DNA of 64,000 bases from VAZQ01 sp036557705 (GTDB lineage: Bacteria > Pseudomonadota > Alphaproteobacteria > Rhizobiales > Xanthobacteraceae): NCBI GenBank assembly GCA_036557705.1, contig DATBHB010000156.1:61207-125206 (forward strand), given 5' to 3'. The stretch's first letter is position 1, and each line of letters begins with the position of its first letter. The notes under the pieces are model-generated. The model worked only from the letters and a program-made list of their open reading frames with translations. It was not told the origin of the DNA and did no database searches. Of this stretch, positions 18,375 to 27,626 are shown piece after piece. A program made the translations under genes and the position numbers.

Positions 18375-18583
18375 TCAAGCCGGCAGCCGGCGCTCGCCGC
18401 TGATGCTCACGCCGTGAAGAGTTTCACGAACTTCATCGTAAACGTGATTGGGCGCGTCCTCCCTGCGTCCCGTGGCCGCCCTGCTTTGCCGCGCGAATAA
18501 GTCGTTCAGTCCCCGGAAATATTGACGGGCCGCGATCCGGGGCTGATTCTGTGTGGACCGAAACCGCATTCAGGGAGGTAAAC

Positions 18584-19555
18584 GTGCAGATTGGAAGATG
18601 GCTCGCCGTAGCAGCGTTAGCCGCGTCAGCCGCGGGTCTGCCGACAATGGCCGGAATTGCCGCCGCGCAGGAGCGAGCCGCGCCGCCGCAACTTTCCTTC
18701 AAGTTGACCGAGAACTTCCTCAAGCTGCCGCCCAACATCACCATGGCGGAAGTGGTTGGGGTCGATGTCGACTCCAAAGGCCACATCTATGTCGTGAACC
18801 GGGGCAAGCAGCCGATCCTCGAATTCAATCCGGACGGCAGCTTCGCGCGCTCGATCGGGGACGGCTTGCCGTTCGAAGGACCGCACAGCATCCGCGTCGA
18901 CCCGCAGGACAACATCTGGTTTATCGATGCCGGCACCAACCTGATCATCAAATTCGATCCGGAAAAGCGGGTCCAGATGGTGCTCGGGCGACGGCCGGAG
19001 CCGTGGACCTGGGAGACGCACGTCATCGAAAGGGCAATTCCAGCGCCGCCGAACTTCTACCAGCCGACCGATGTGACCTGGGGACCGGACGGCAGCATTT
19101 ACGTTGCCGACGGCTACGGCAATTCGCGGATCGCCAAGTTCAGCAAAGAGGGCAATCTGATCAAGCACTGGGGCGAACGCGGCACCGCGCTTGGCGAGTT
19201 CAATACGCCGCATTCGATTGTCATCGATGCGCAGAATAACCTCTACGTCGCCGACCGCCAGAACGGCCGCATCCAGGTTTTCGATACTGACGGCAATGCC
19301 AAGCAGGAATGGCGGCTCGGCGGCAATCCGTGGTCGCTGTGCATGCCGCGCGGCCAGAGCTCGATCATGTACGTCGGCAGTGTCGGCCGCGTGTTCAAGA
19401 TCGACCTCAAGGGCAAGGTGCTTGGCTCAATGGGCCATTTCGGACGCGTGCCAGGCACCTTCGACTGGGTACATGCGGTCGCCTGCCCGGATGAACACAC
19501 CCTCTATGCGGCCCAGGAACTGAGCTTCCGGCTCGACAAGGTCGCCGTGCAGTGA
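18584..19555 (+). CDS. Secreted NHL-repeat (peptidyl-alpha-amidating lyase-like) beta-propeller protein
   Basis: The protein is about 323 residues with a signal peptide (LAVAALAASAAGLPTMAG) and at least five NHL-type blades. Examples are VGVDVDSKGHIYVVNRGKQP, PHSIRVDPQDNIWFIDAGTN, TDVTWGPDGSIYVADGYGNSRI and HSIVIDAQNNLYVADRQNGRIQVF. This resembles the six-bladed propeller of peptidyl-alpha-hydroxyglycine alpha-amidating lyase. Bacterial members are mostly of unknown substrate and periplasmic or secreted. The GTG at 18584 has AGGGAGGT 4 bases upstream and leads straight into the signal peptide, so it is favoured over a longer start. It is convergent with the ligJ-like gene across a family B repeat. 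Confidence 0.82.
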   Translation: MQIGRWLAVAALAASAAGLPTMAGIAAAQERAAPPQLSFKLTENFLKLPPNITMAEVVGVDVDSKGHIYVVNRGKQPILEFNPDGSFARSIGDGLPFEGPHSIRVDPQDNIWFIDAGTNLIIKFDPEKRVQMVLGRRPEPWTWETHVIERAIPAPPNFYQPTDVTWGPDGSIYVADGYGNSRIAKFSKEGNLIKHWGERGTALGEFNTPHSIVIDAQNNLYVADRQNGRIQVFDTDGNAKQEWRLGGNPWSLCMPRGQSSIMYVGSVGRVFKIDLKGKVLGSMGHFGRVPGTFDWVHAVACPDEHTLYAAQELSFRLDKVAVQ

Positions 19556-19571
19556 TCGGATTACAATCTTT

Positions 19572-19739
19572 GTAGGGTGGGCAAAATCGCGTTGCTGGAA
19601 ACCCTTCGACATTGGGAACGCGTGGCCGCGATTTTGCCCACGCGGTCCCGGGATTGACAACCGCGTGGGCAAAGGCGGGGGACTGTCGGTCGTGATCTCA
19701 AGGTGCCGGGCCGCCTTTGCCCACCCTACGGCGCAACGC
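19572..19739 (+). repeat. Palindromic repeat, family B copy 1
   Basis: The unit is bounded by GTAGGGTGGGCAAA and its inverted TTTGCCCACCCTAC, with internal copies of GCGTGGGCAAA in both directions. It fills the gap between two convergent genes. Related units are at 22034-22174 and 42686-42817. Confidence 0.8.
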
Positions 19740-19743
19740 ACCC

Positions 19744-20790
19744 TTACGACACCGCCGCTGCGGCTTTCCGCTGCCGCTCGATCGCGTGCTTGAGCCGCGG
19801 ATAGACTTTCATCGCATTGGCTTCGTAGATCTTCTGCCGATCGGCGGCGGATAGCCCGGCTGCGCCATCGATATAGCGCCGCGTGTCGTCGAAATAGTGC
19901 CCGGTCCGCGGATCGATGCCTTTGACGGCGCCGACCATTTCGGACGCAAACAGAATATTGTCGATCGGCACCACTTTCGCCAGAAGATCGATGCCCGGCT
20001 GATGATAGACACAGGTGTCGAAGAAAATGTTGTTGCCCATGATTTCGGCGATCTCCGGCCGCTTGTTGTCGAGGGCGATTCCGCGGAAGCGGCCCCAGTG
20101 GAACGGCACGGCGCCGCCGCCGTGCGGAATGATCAGCTTGAGCGTCGGAAACTGTTTGAACAGATCGGAGAGGAGAATCTGCATGAACACCATTGTATCG
20201 GCATTGAGATAATAGGAGCCTGTGGTGTGCTGGGCCGGGTTGCAGCAGCCGGAGACGTGGATCATCGCCGGCACATCGAGTTCGATCATCTTTTCGAAGA
20301 ACGGATACCACCATTTGTCGGTGAGCGGCGGCGCGTTGAAATAGCCGCCCGACGGGTCGGGATTGAGATTGCAGCCAACGAAGCCAAGCTCCTTGACGCA
20401 GCGTTCGAGTTCCTTGATCGAGGAAGTCGGCGCCTCTCCCTGGGTCTGCGGCAATTGGCACACGCCGATGAAGTTCTTCGGAAACAGCGTGCAGACGCGG
20501 TGGATCAGATCGTTGCAGATCTGCGTCCATTCGAGGCTCACGGCAAAATCGCCGACGTGGTGACCCATGCCCGAGGCGCGCGGCGAGAAGATCGTGATGT
20601 CGGTACCGCGCTCGCGCTGAAACTTGAGCTGCGCCCCTTCGATACTGGCGCGGATCTCGTCGTCGGACATTTTCAGGCCTGCGCGGGGCGGCAGCGCCGT
20701 CTTGTTCTTGACCGCCTCGGTCTGATCCTTGCGGAAGCGATGCAGGTCCTTGGGTTCGGTCGTGTAGTGCCCGTGGCAATCGATGATCAT
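19744..20790 (-). CDS. ligJ: 4-oxalomesaconate hydratase (LigJ-like amidohydrolase)
   Basis: This 348-residue protein belongs to the ACMSD-like branch of the amidohydrolase superfamily. With the start at 20790 the predicted zinc ligands fall at His6 and His8 (DCHGH), His178 (MIHVSG) and Glu284 (FASEMVG). As far as I recall this is the set and numbering of characterised LigJ, with Glu where ACMSD has Asp. LigJ hydrates 4-oxalomesaconate in protocatechuate 4,5-cleavage and gallate degradation. The ATG at 20790 has GAGGAG just upstream. The HpcH/HpaI aldolase lies divergently at 21146, but ring-cleavage dioxygenase and lactonase genes are not in the window. The assignment therefore rests on active-site residues rather than a full pathway. 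Confidence 0.78.
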   Translation of the reverse strand: MIIDCHGHYTTEPKDLHRFRKDQTEAVKNKTALPPRAGLKMSDDEIRASIEGAQLKFQRERGTDITIFSPRASGMGHHVGDFAVSLEWTQICNDLIHRVCTLFPKNFIGVCQLPQTQGEAPTSSIKELERCVKELGFVGCNLNPDPSGGYFNAPPLTDKWWYPFFEKMIELDVPAMIHVSGCCNPAQHTTGSYYLNADTMVFMQILLSDLFKQFPTLKLIIPHGGGAVPFHWGRFRGIALDNKRPEIAEIMGNNIFFDTCVYHQPGIDLLAKVVPIDNILFASEMVGAVKGIDPRTGHYFDDTRRYIDGAAGLSAADRQKIYEANAMKVYPRLKHAIERQRKAAAAVS

Positions 20791-20819
20791 GACGCTCCTC
20801 GCCGATGTGGGCCGCGGCC

Positions 20820-21062
20820 GTAGCCCCGGATTTGCGCTTGCGCTATCGCGCACGCTTCGATCCGGGCTACGACCCGCGTTCGCCGTTGTCAAACCGACCC
20901 TGTAGCCCGGATTGGAGCTTGCGCTGCACAAGCGCGTTACGCGCGTCCTCTACCACACAGCGCAAGCTCCAATCCGCGACCACGCAAGCGACCCGGATTG
21001 CGCGATGATCGGGCGTGGTCCATGCGGGCGCGGCAACGAGTAGTCGCGCAATCCGGGCTGCA
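20820..21062 (+). repeat. Palindromic repeat array, family C copy 1
   Basis: The gap between the divergent ligJ-like and aldolase genes contains a short palindrome (GTAGCCCC... to ...CCGGGCTAC, 20820-20870). A longer unit starts with GTAGCCCGGATTGGAGCTTG at 20902 and has GCAAGCTCCAATCC in inverted form about 60 bases on. A CAATCCGGGCT end lies near 21056. Other members are at 30769-30941 and 47238-47398. No promoter could be fixed in the remainder. Confidence 0.78.
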
Positions 21063-21145
21063 GACGTTCGCCGGTGTCAAACCGCGGATGACGGCAAATG
21101 AGGGGTCGTCTATAGAGACCCGCGAACATTTCCCAGGGGAGCACC

Positions 21146-22012
21146 ATGGCCGAACTGCCGCGTCTCAATCAGGTGATCAAGGCGCTCGAAGCGGGCAAGC
21201 ATGCCTTCACATCCTTCTGCCAGGCCGACCCGGAGACCGCGATTGCGATGGCGACGGCGAAATACGACGGCATCGTCTACGAGATGGAGCATAATCCCTG
21301 GGACATAAGGGCGCTGCGCGACGCGCTCCAATACATGCTCAATCGCGGCCAGATCGCGCGGTCGGGCTCGGTCGCCCCGGCGGTCACTCCGATGGTGCGG
21401 ATTCCGCCAAACGGCGCCGAGAAGGCGCAATTCCAGGCCAAGCAGGCGCTCGATCTCGGCGCCTATGGAATCGTATGGCCGCACATTTCGAGCATCGAGG
21501 AAGCCTACAACGCGGTTGCGGCCTGCCGCTATCCGCGGCTCAGGGACAAGCCTCTCTACGAACCGCAAGGGATCCGCGGCGATGGCCCCACGCAGGCGGT
21601 CCGCTACTGGGGTGTGTCGCAGCAGGAATATTACGACCGTGCCGACGTCTGGCCGCTCAACCCCAAAGGCGAGATTTTCGTCATGCTGATGATGGAGGAC
21701 ACGCGCGGGATCGACAATCTCGATCGTATCCTCAAGGAAGTGCCCGGGATCGGCGCGATCCTGATCGGCGAGGGCGACCTCTCACAGGAACTCGGCTATC
21801 CGCGCCAATACGAACATCCGGAGGTTCTCAAATGGATGGGCCGGGTCGTCGAGACCTGCAAGAAGCACAACGTTCCGGTCGGTCACCCGCACGTCGATTC
21901 CAACAACGTCGAGCGGATCGTCAAGGAAGGCTATCGCTTCCTGATGGCGGCGCCGGTGCGCAGCTACGCGGCGCTGGAGAAGGGCCTCACGCTCGCCGGA
22001 CGGGCGGGTTAG
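21146..22012 (+). CDS. HpcH/HpaI family aldolase
   Basis: This 288-residue protein is of the HpcH/HpaI (citrate lyase beta-like) aldolase family, which cleaves or forms 2-oxo-acid aldols using a divalent metal. Visible are FTSFCQADPETAIAMATAKYD near the N terminus, VTPMVRIP (the metal/substrate Arg region), LGAYGIVWPHISS, the metal-binding Glu in MMEDTRGIDNLD, and GDLSQELGYP, as in other members. The ATG at 21146 follows CAGGGGAG. It lies next to the ligJ-like hydratase on the opposite strand, so it could take the hydrated product to pyruvate and oxaloacetate. That link is inference; characterised LigK enzymes are from another fold. Confidence 0.82.
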   Translation: MAELPRLNQVIKALEAGKHAFTSFCQADPETAIAMATAKYDGIVYEMEHNPWDIRALRDALQYMLNRGQIARSGSVAPAVTPMVRIPPNGAEKAQFQAKQALDLGAYGIVWPHISSIEEAYNAVAACRYPRLRDKPLYEPQGIRGDGPTQAVRYWGVSQQEYYDRADVWPLNPKGEIFVMLMMEDTRGIDNLDRILKEVPGIGAILIGEGDLSQELGYPRQYEHPEVLKWMGRVVETCKKHNVPVGHPHVDSNNVERIVKEGYRFLMAAPVRSYAALEKGLTLAGRAG

Positions 22013-22033
22013 TCTTACTGCGTCAGAAACTTC

Positions 22034-22174
22034 GTAGGGTGGGCAACGGCGCCTTCTCCGATGCCAACCGCGTGGGCAAAATCGCGCCGCGCGCCCATAG
22101 CGCGTCGAAGACGCGCGTAAACGCGCTGATTGTCCACGCCGTCAGGCCGTGCCACGCGATTTTGCCCACGCTAC
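22034..22174 (+). repeat. Palindromic repeat, family B copy 2
   Basis: The unit runs from GTAGGGTGGGCAA to GCGATTTTGCCCACGCTAC, with an internal GCGTGGGCAAAATCGCG that pairs with the right end. It fills most of the gap between the aldolase and the DivL-like gene. Nothing else is visible in 22013-22333 except short AT-richer sequence at 22180-22250 that may hold a promoter. Confidence 0.78.
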
Positions 22175-22333
22175 GGGCCCTTATTGCACACACGTTCACG
22201 ATCTGGACTCTTACTGCTCGATTTGCGTTGAGATTATAGTCAAAAGTGATTCGCGGCAGTTCGGCGGTCTTCCGAATTGCCCGATGGGGACCGGCGGTCG
22301 GAGCATCGCCGCAGGCGGCGGGGCAAGCGGATA

Positions 22334-24862
22334 ATGCCGGGCACGATCCGGACGCACGAGAGCGCGCGGGCGCATCCGCGGCGCGCCGGATTGCGCGCGG
22401 TAGTTCCGGTCGCGTGGGGGCTCGCAGCGGTCGGATCTGCGCATGCCGCTGGCGCAACCGGCGCCCCGGCGCTCGGCTCGGCCATCCAGGCTTTCGCGGT
22501 GTCGGCAAACCTTCCCTCCCATGAAATCGCAGCAATCATGGCCGCGCTGTGCGCGATCGCCTTCGCGGCGATCGTGACGACCCAGCTGCTGCGCATCCGC
22601 GGGCGGCTCGCCGAGGCGAGCGCCAGAGCGGGCGAGGAACTCGTCGCGGCAAACGCGAAAGCGGAGCGCCTGAATATGCTGCTCCGCGCCGAGCGCCGGA
22701 TTCTGGTCGTGTGGGAGCCCGCTGCCGATGAGCCTGACATCATCGGCGAGCCGGCGCCCATCACCAGGCGTGAAGCCGGACACGACCTCCTCGCCTTCGG
22801 CACCTGGCTCGATCCGGCCAATGCCCGCATGCTCGAAAATGCGGTCGAGGAGCTGCGTTCGCGCGGGCAGCGGTTCGCCATCGCGGTTAAGACCCGATAC
22901 GGCCGACTGGCGGAGGTCGAAGGCATCGTCGAGGGCGGCCGGGCGATCCTGCGACTGCGCGATGTAAGCGGCATCGAGCGCGAACGCGCCGATCTCTCGA
23001 TCCGTTTGCAACGGGAGACCGACGAAGCCGATGCATTGCGGATGCTGGTCGAGGCGCTGCCCACGCCGATGTGGGCGCGCGGCGAAACCGGCAAGGTTGT
23101 TTTCGCGAATGCGGCTTATGCCGGCGCGGTCGAGGTCAAGGACGGCGGCGAGGTGGTTCGGCGCGGCGTCGAATTGTTCGACCGTGCGGCGCGGGCGGAA
23201 CTGCTTTCCGCCCACGAGGGCGCAATGCCGTTTCAGGGCCGATTGCCGGCCATCGTCGCGGGCACGCGCCGGATGTTCAACGTGATGAGCTACCCGGCGC
23301 GCCGCGGCAGCGCCGGCATCGCGATCGACGCCAGCGAGGCCGATGCTCTGCGCACGGAAATGGGCCGCATGGCGCAGGCGCAGCGGCGCATCCTCGATCA
23401 GCTCTCGACAGGCGTCGCGATCTTCGGCGCCGATCAGCGCCTGAGCTTTTACAATCTCGCCTACCGCTCGCTGTGGGACCTCGATGCCGGTTTCCTCGAT
23501 CAGAACCCGACCGATTCAGCGGTGCTCGATCAGCTGCGTTCCTCGCGCAAGCTTCCTGAGGAGCAGGATTTTCGGCAGTGGAAAGCACGGCTGCACGAGG
23601 CCTATCGGGCGCTCGACACCAGGGAATATGATTGGCACCTGCCGGACGGCCGCACGCTGCGCGTGGTGACCACGCCCAATCCCGAAGGCGGCGTCATTTA
23701 TCTCTTCCACGATAATACTCGCCGGCTCGATCTCGAGCGCCGCTATGATGCATTGATAAAGGTTCAGGGCGAAACGCTCGAAAACCTCTCCGAGGCGGTT
23801 GCGGTCTTTGCCAGCGACGGGCGGCTGCGGCTGTTCAATCCGGCCTTTGCCCGCATGTGGAAGCTCGATCCGGCGGCGCTGGCGTCGCGCCCGCACCCGC
23901 ACATCGAGGCGGTGATCGGCTGGTGCCACGCTCTCGTTGGCGATGCCCCGTTCTGGCGGGCGCTGCGCACGGCGGTGACCGCCATCGACGGCCGCGAGCC
24001 GGTCACAGGGCGGATCGAGCGGCGCGACGGCGGCGTCATCGATTGCGCCACGGTGCCGCTGCCGGACGGCGCGACGCTGGTCACCTTCCAGGACGTCACC
24101 GATTCGGCCAATGTCGAACGCGCCTTGCGCGAGCGCAACGAGGCGCTGGAGCAGGCGGACCGGATCAAGATCGATTTCGTCCACCACGTCTCCTATGAGT
24201 TGCGCTCGCCGCTCACCAACATCATCGGCTTCTCGCATTTCCTCAACGATCCGAGCACCGGGCCGCTGACCGATCGGCAGCGCGAGTATCTCGGCTATAT
24301 TCGAAGTTCGACCGACGCGCTGCTCGCAATCATCAACAATATCCTCGATCTTGCCAGCATCGATGCCGGCGCCATGACGCTCAGCCTCGGGCCTGTGGAC
24401 ATCCTGGGCACGATGCGGGCAGCCGCCGAAGGCGTGCAGGACCGGCTGGTGCAGAGCGGCATTTCACTCGATATCCGGGCCGCCCCCGCCATCGGCAGTT
24501 TCATCGCCGACCAGCTGCGGGTTCGGCAGAGTCTATTTAACCTTCTGGCCAACGCGGTGAGCTTCTCGCCGCGCGGCGAGACCGTCACGCTCGCTGCCGA
24601 GTGCCGCAACGATACTGTGATTTTTTCCGTAACCGACCGCGGCCCGGGAATCCCGGCGGAAGTGCAGGACAAGGTATTCGACTGGTTCGAGACGCATTCG
24701 CTCGGCTCGCGCCACCGCGGCACCGGTCTCGGCCTTTCGCTGGTGCGTTCCTTCGTCGAACTGCACGGCGGCACGGTCACGCTCGATTCGGCCGTGGGCC
24801 GCGGCACCACCGTCACCTGCATCTTTCCGGCCGGCGAGGCCGCCGAGCGCTCGGCAGCGTGA
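22334..24862 (+). CDS. divL: DivL-like PAS sensor (pseudo)kinase with Tyr at the phospho-acceptor site
   Basis: The protein is about 842 residues: an N-terminal hydrophobic region around residues 70-85, a coiled stretch, several PAS domains (about 100-590), a HisKA-type dimerisation helix and an HATPase_c domain. The acceptor box reads HVSYELRSPLTNIIGF, with Tyr621 where histidine kinases have His. This is the hallmark of Caulobacter DivL. The ATPase domain keeps an N box (LFNLLANAVSFSP), DRGPGIP and RGTGLGLSLV. DivL controls CckA-CtrA cell-cycle signalling together with DivK. The start is uncertain: ATG 22334 is used here, and a start at 22277 is also open. cckA and divK are not in the window. 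Confidence 0.88.
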   Translation: MPGTIRTHESARAHPRRAGLRAVVPVAWGLAAVGSAHAAGATGAPALGSAIQAFAVSANLPSHEIAAIMAALCAIAFAAIVTTQLLRIRGRLAEASARAGEELVAANAKAERLNMLLRAERRILVVWEPAADEPDIIGEPAPITRREAGHDLLAFGTWLDPANARMLENAVEELRSRGQRFAIAVKTRYGRLAEVEGIVEGGRAILRLRDVSGIERERADLSIRLQRETDEADALRMLVEALPTPMWARGETGKVVFANAAYAGAVEVKDGGEVVRRGVELFDRAARAELLSAHEGAMPFQGRLPAIVAGTRRMFNVMSYPARRGSAGIAIDASEADALRTEMGRMAQAQRRILDQLSTGVAIFGADQRLSFYNLAYRSLWDLDAGFLDQNPTDSAVLDQLRSSRKLPEEQDFRQWKARLHEAYRALDTREYDWHLPDGRTLRVVTTPNPEGGVIYLFHDNTRRLDLERRYDALIKVQGETLENLSEAVAVFASDGRLRLFNPAFARMWKLDPAALASRPHPHIEAVIGWCHALVGDAPFWRALRTAVTAIDGREPVTGRIERRDGGVIDCATVPLPDGATLVTFQDVTDSANVERALRERNEALEQADRIKIDFVHHVSYELRSPLTNIIGFSHFLNDPSTGPLTDRQREYLGYIRSSTDALLAIINNILDLASIDAGAMTLSLGPVDILGTMRAAAEGVQDRLVQSGISLDIRAAPAIGSFIADQLRVRQSLFNLLANAVSFSPRGETVTLAAECRNDTVIFSVTDRGPGIPAEVQDKVFDWFETHSLGSRHRGTGLGLSLVRSFVELHGGTVTLDSAVGRGTTVTCIFPAGEAAERSAA

Positions 24863-24893
24863 CGCATTGCTTGCCGCAGCGTTTCTCTCTCGC

Positions 24894-25054
24894 CGTCATC
24901 CTGAGGCGCGAGCACGCAATTGTCCTGAGGCGCGAGCGAAGCGAGCCTCGAAGGGAATTGCGTGCGAGCCTCGAAGGATGACGCGGCACGGCATGCGCCG
25001 TCATCCTTCGAGGCGCGCGCCCAAGAAAGCGGGCGCGCGCGCCTCAGGATGACG
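24894..25054 (+). repeat. Palindromic repeat, family D copy 1
   Basis: The unit opens with CGTCATCCTGAGG and closes with CCTCAGGATGACG. It holds inner repeats around CGAGCGAAGCGAGCCTCGAAGG and GCGCGCGCCCAAGAAAGCGGGCG. A near copy in the other orientation is at 29526-29685. Together the two copies bracket the ABC importer operon. The remainder of 24863-25222 shows no gene; 25100-25210 is probably the importer's leader. Confidence 0.82.
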
Positions 25055-25222
25055 TTTGCGCGACATTGACGCGCAGGGTTGAAACCAAAACCTCACTCCA
25101 GCGTTTGGCCACGAAATCTGGCCGCTGACGACGGGCGATTCCGGTCCACAGCCGGCATTGGCGCGCTGCCCGTCGCGGGGGCGATTGTGACAAAAAATCA
25201 GTTACCCGAAAAGGAAACGCCC

Positions 25223-26572
25223 ATGAAACCCGCCAAGCCACGACGCGGTGGCGTGAGCCGTCGCGATCTGATCAAGACTGCGGCGACGATCGGCGCGATG
25301 GCCGGTCTCGGCCCAATCGTTCGGCCTCGTCCTGCCCATGCAGCCAAGAAAACGCTGACCATCCTGCAATGGAGCCACTTCGTTCCGGCCTACGATCGAT
25401 GGTTCAAAAGTCAGTACATCAAGGAATGGGGCGATAAAAACGACACCGAAGTCAAGGTCGACAACATCAACCTCGGCCTCATTCCGTCGCGGGCGGCCGC
25501 CGAAGTATCCGCGCAGAAAGGACATGACCTGGTGCTGTTCCTGTCGCCGCCATCGGTCTACGAGAACCAGGTCATCGATCTCAAGGATGTGTACGCCGAA
25601 TGCGAGATGAAACACGGCAAGCCGGTCGACCTCGCCGTCAAGAGCACCTTCAATCCAAGGACCAAAAAGTATTTCGCGTTCTCGGACAGCTACGTGCCGG
25701 ATCCCATCAATTATCGATCGGACCTCTGGGCGGAGATCGGGATGAAACCCGACTCCTGGGACGACATTCGCGCAGGCGCCAAAAGAATAAAGGACATGAC
25801 CGGCATACCGGCCGGTATCGGGCTTTCCGAGGAACTCGACACCGCGATGGCGATGCGCGCGATCATGTATTCGTTCGGCGCCGGCGAACAGGACGCCGAG
25901 GGAAAGCTGGCCATCAACTCCAAGCAGACGCTGGACGCGATCAAGTTCGTGAAGGCGCTATACCAGGAAACCGAAACGCCGGAAGTGCTCGCTTGGGACC
26001 CATCCTCCAACAATCGCCAGATGTTGGCCGGAAGGTCTTCGGTAGTGCTCAATGCCATATCGATCACTCGCGAAGCCGAAGACAAGAAGCTGCCGATATC
26101 CGGCAAAATCGCGCTCGCCAAAGCCGCGCAGGGGCCGGTCCGGCGCATCGGCCTCGAACACGTGATGGACTGCTATGTCATCTGGAAATTCGCGCAGAAT
26201 ATCGACGGCGCCAAGAAATTCCTGGCCGATTACATCGATGCTTTCCACTCGGCCTTTACCGCCAGCGAGTTCTACAACTTTCCATGTTTCCCGAGCACGG
26301 TCCCCGACATCAACAACCTCCTCGCCAACGATTCCAGAGCCATGCCGCCCGATAAATACGCGGTGCTCGATGATGTCCTCGATTGGGCGACCAATGTGGG
26401 CTATCCGGGTTATTCCACGGCCGCCATCGATGAATGCTTCAACACCTGGGTGATCAATACGATGTTCGGCAAGGCCGCGACCGGCGCAGCTACTCCCGAG
26501 GCAGCGCTCTCCGATGCCGAAGCGGCCATGAAGCGCATCTGGTCGAAGTGGAAGGACCGAGGAATGATCTGA
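25223..26572 (+). CDS. ABC importer substrate-binding protein (Tat-exported, family 1)
   Basis: This 449-residue extracellular-solute-binding family 1 protein has a twin-arginine signal (SRRDLIKTAATIGAMAGLG, cleaved after HAA). The mature part starts KKTLTILQWSHFVPAYDRWF. Later blocks include GHDLVLFLSPPSVYENQ, YVPDPINYRSDLWAEIG and ETPEVLAWDPSSNNRQML. These suggest a sugar, polyol or polyamine-type binder; the ligand cannot be told. The ATG at 25223 has AAAAGGAAA upstream. It is the first gene of an importer operon with the ATPase (22 bases on) and two permeases. Confidence 0.88.
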   Translation: MKPAKPRRGGVSRRDLIKTAATIGAMAGLGPIVRPRPAHAAKKTLTILQWSHFVPAYDRWFKSQYIKEWGDKNDTEVKVDNINLGLIPSRAAAEVSAQKGHDLVLFLSPPSVYENQVIDLKDVYAECEMKHGKPVDLAVKSTFNPRTKKYFAFSDSYVPDPINYRSDLWAEIGMKPDSWDDIRAGAKRIKDMTGIPAGIGLSEELDTAMAMRAIMYSFGAGEQDAEGKLAINSKQTLDAIKFVKALYQETETPEVLAWDPSSNNRQMLAGRSSVVLNAISITREAEDKKLPISGKIALAKAAQGPVRRIGLEHVMDCYVIWKFAQNIDGAKKFLADYIDAFHSAFTASEFYNFPCFPSTVPDINNLLANDSRAMPPDKYAVLDDVLDWATNVGYPGYSTAAIDECFNTWVINTMFGKAATGAATPEAALSDAEAAMKRIWSKWKDRGMI

Positions 26573-26594
26573 CCAATTCGGCTGGGCAAAGCCG

Positions 26595-27626
26595 ATGGCG
26601 GTGGTGGAAGCGCGGCGCCTAGTCAAGCTGTTCGACGGCGTTCGCGCGGTCGACGGGATCGACCTGGTCGCCAACGAAGGCGAATTCCTCGTCCTGTTGG
26701 GCCCGTCGGGCTGTGGCAAGACCACCCTGATGCGGATGATCGCAGGGCTTGAGCGACCCACGTCAGGTGACGTGCTGATCGGCGGTTCGGTGGTCACCGA
26801 ACTGCCTCCACGGGCGCGCAACGTAGCGATGGTGTTTCAGAGCTACGCGCTCTATCCGCATCTGAGCGTGATGCGGAACATATCGTTTCCGCTGCGCGCG
26901 CTCGGAACCGACAAGGCCGAGATCAAGCGCAAGGTCGAGTGGGCGGCCCGCATGTTCGGAATTGGGCACCTGCTCGATCGCAAGCCCCGCCAGCTTTCCG
27001 GCGGCGAGCGCCAGCGCGTTGCGCTGGCTCGCGCGGTAGTGCGCGAACCTGTCGTTTTCCTGCTTGACGAGCCGCTGTCCAATCTGGATGCCAAGTTGCG
27101 TAACTCGGCGCGCGACGAGTTGAAGAGATTCCAGCGCGGCCTCCGGACCACGACTATCTACGTTACCCATGACCAGGCCGAGGCGATGGGATTGGGCGAT
27201 CGCATCGCCGTCCTCAACCGCGGCCGGGTATGCCAGGTCGGTACGCCGCACGACGTCTACTGCCGGCCTGCCGGTATTTTCGTCGCCACCTTCATGGGCT
27301 CGCCGCCGATGAATATCGTCGAACGCGGGGTTCGTTATCTCGGCTTTCGGCCGGAAAACTTCCTGCCGCGTGGCACGCGCGACATCCGTGACGATGACGT
27401 TTTGGTTTCGTTGCGCGTCAACCGTATCGAATATCTCGGCGCCGACCGGCTTGTTTATGGAACAATTGAAAGCCCGTACGTTGGGGCGTCCGTCGTTTCC
27501 AAGCTTCCGAGCAACATTACCCTCGAAATCGCAACGGACGAGTTGCACGAATTCGTGGTCGGTCGACATGATATCGAACAGTTCGACCGCAACAGCGGAC
27601 AGCGAATTGATGGAAGCACGCTCTAG
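26595..27626 (+). CDS. ABC importer ATP-binding protein (MalK/UgpC-like)
   Basis: The 343-residue ATPase has a complete set of motifs: Walker A (GPSGCGKTTL), Q loop in VFQSYALYP, signature LSGGERQRVALARA, Walker B (VFLLDEPLSNLDAKLR) and the H loop (IYVTHDQAEAMGLGD). A C-terminal OB-type regulatory part follows (residues ~235-343, starting NIVERGVRYLGFRPENF), shorter than in MalK. It powers uptake through the two permeases encoded next. Its end overlaps the first permease start by 17 bases. Confidence 0.93.
   Translation: MAVVEARRLVKLFDGVRAVDGIDLVANEGEFLVLLGPSGCGKTTLMRMIAGLERPTSGDVLIGGSVVTELPPRARNVAMVFQSYALYPHLSVMRNISFPLRALGTDKAEIKRKVEWAARMFGIGHLLDRKPRQLSGGERQRVALARAVVREPVVFLLDEPLSNLDAKLRNSARDELKRFQRGLRTTTIYVTHDQAEAMGLGDRIAVLNRGRVCQVGTPHDVYCRPAGIFVATFMGSPPMNIVERGVRYLGFRPENFLPRGTRDIRDDDVLVSLRVNRIEYLGADRLVYGTIESPYVGASVVSKLPSNITLEIATDELHEFVVGRHDIEQFDRNSGQRIDGSTL

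Noticed and set aside
18375..18569. Small minus-strand gene (64 codons)
   Set aside because: No ribosome site, no family, and it overlaps the leader of the NHL-repeat gene.
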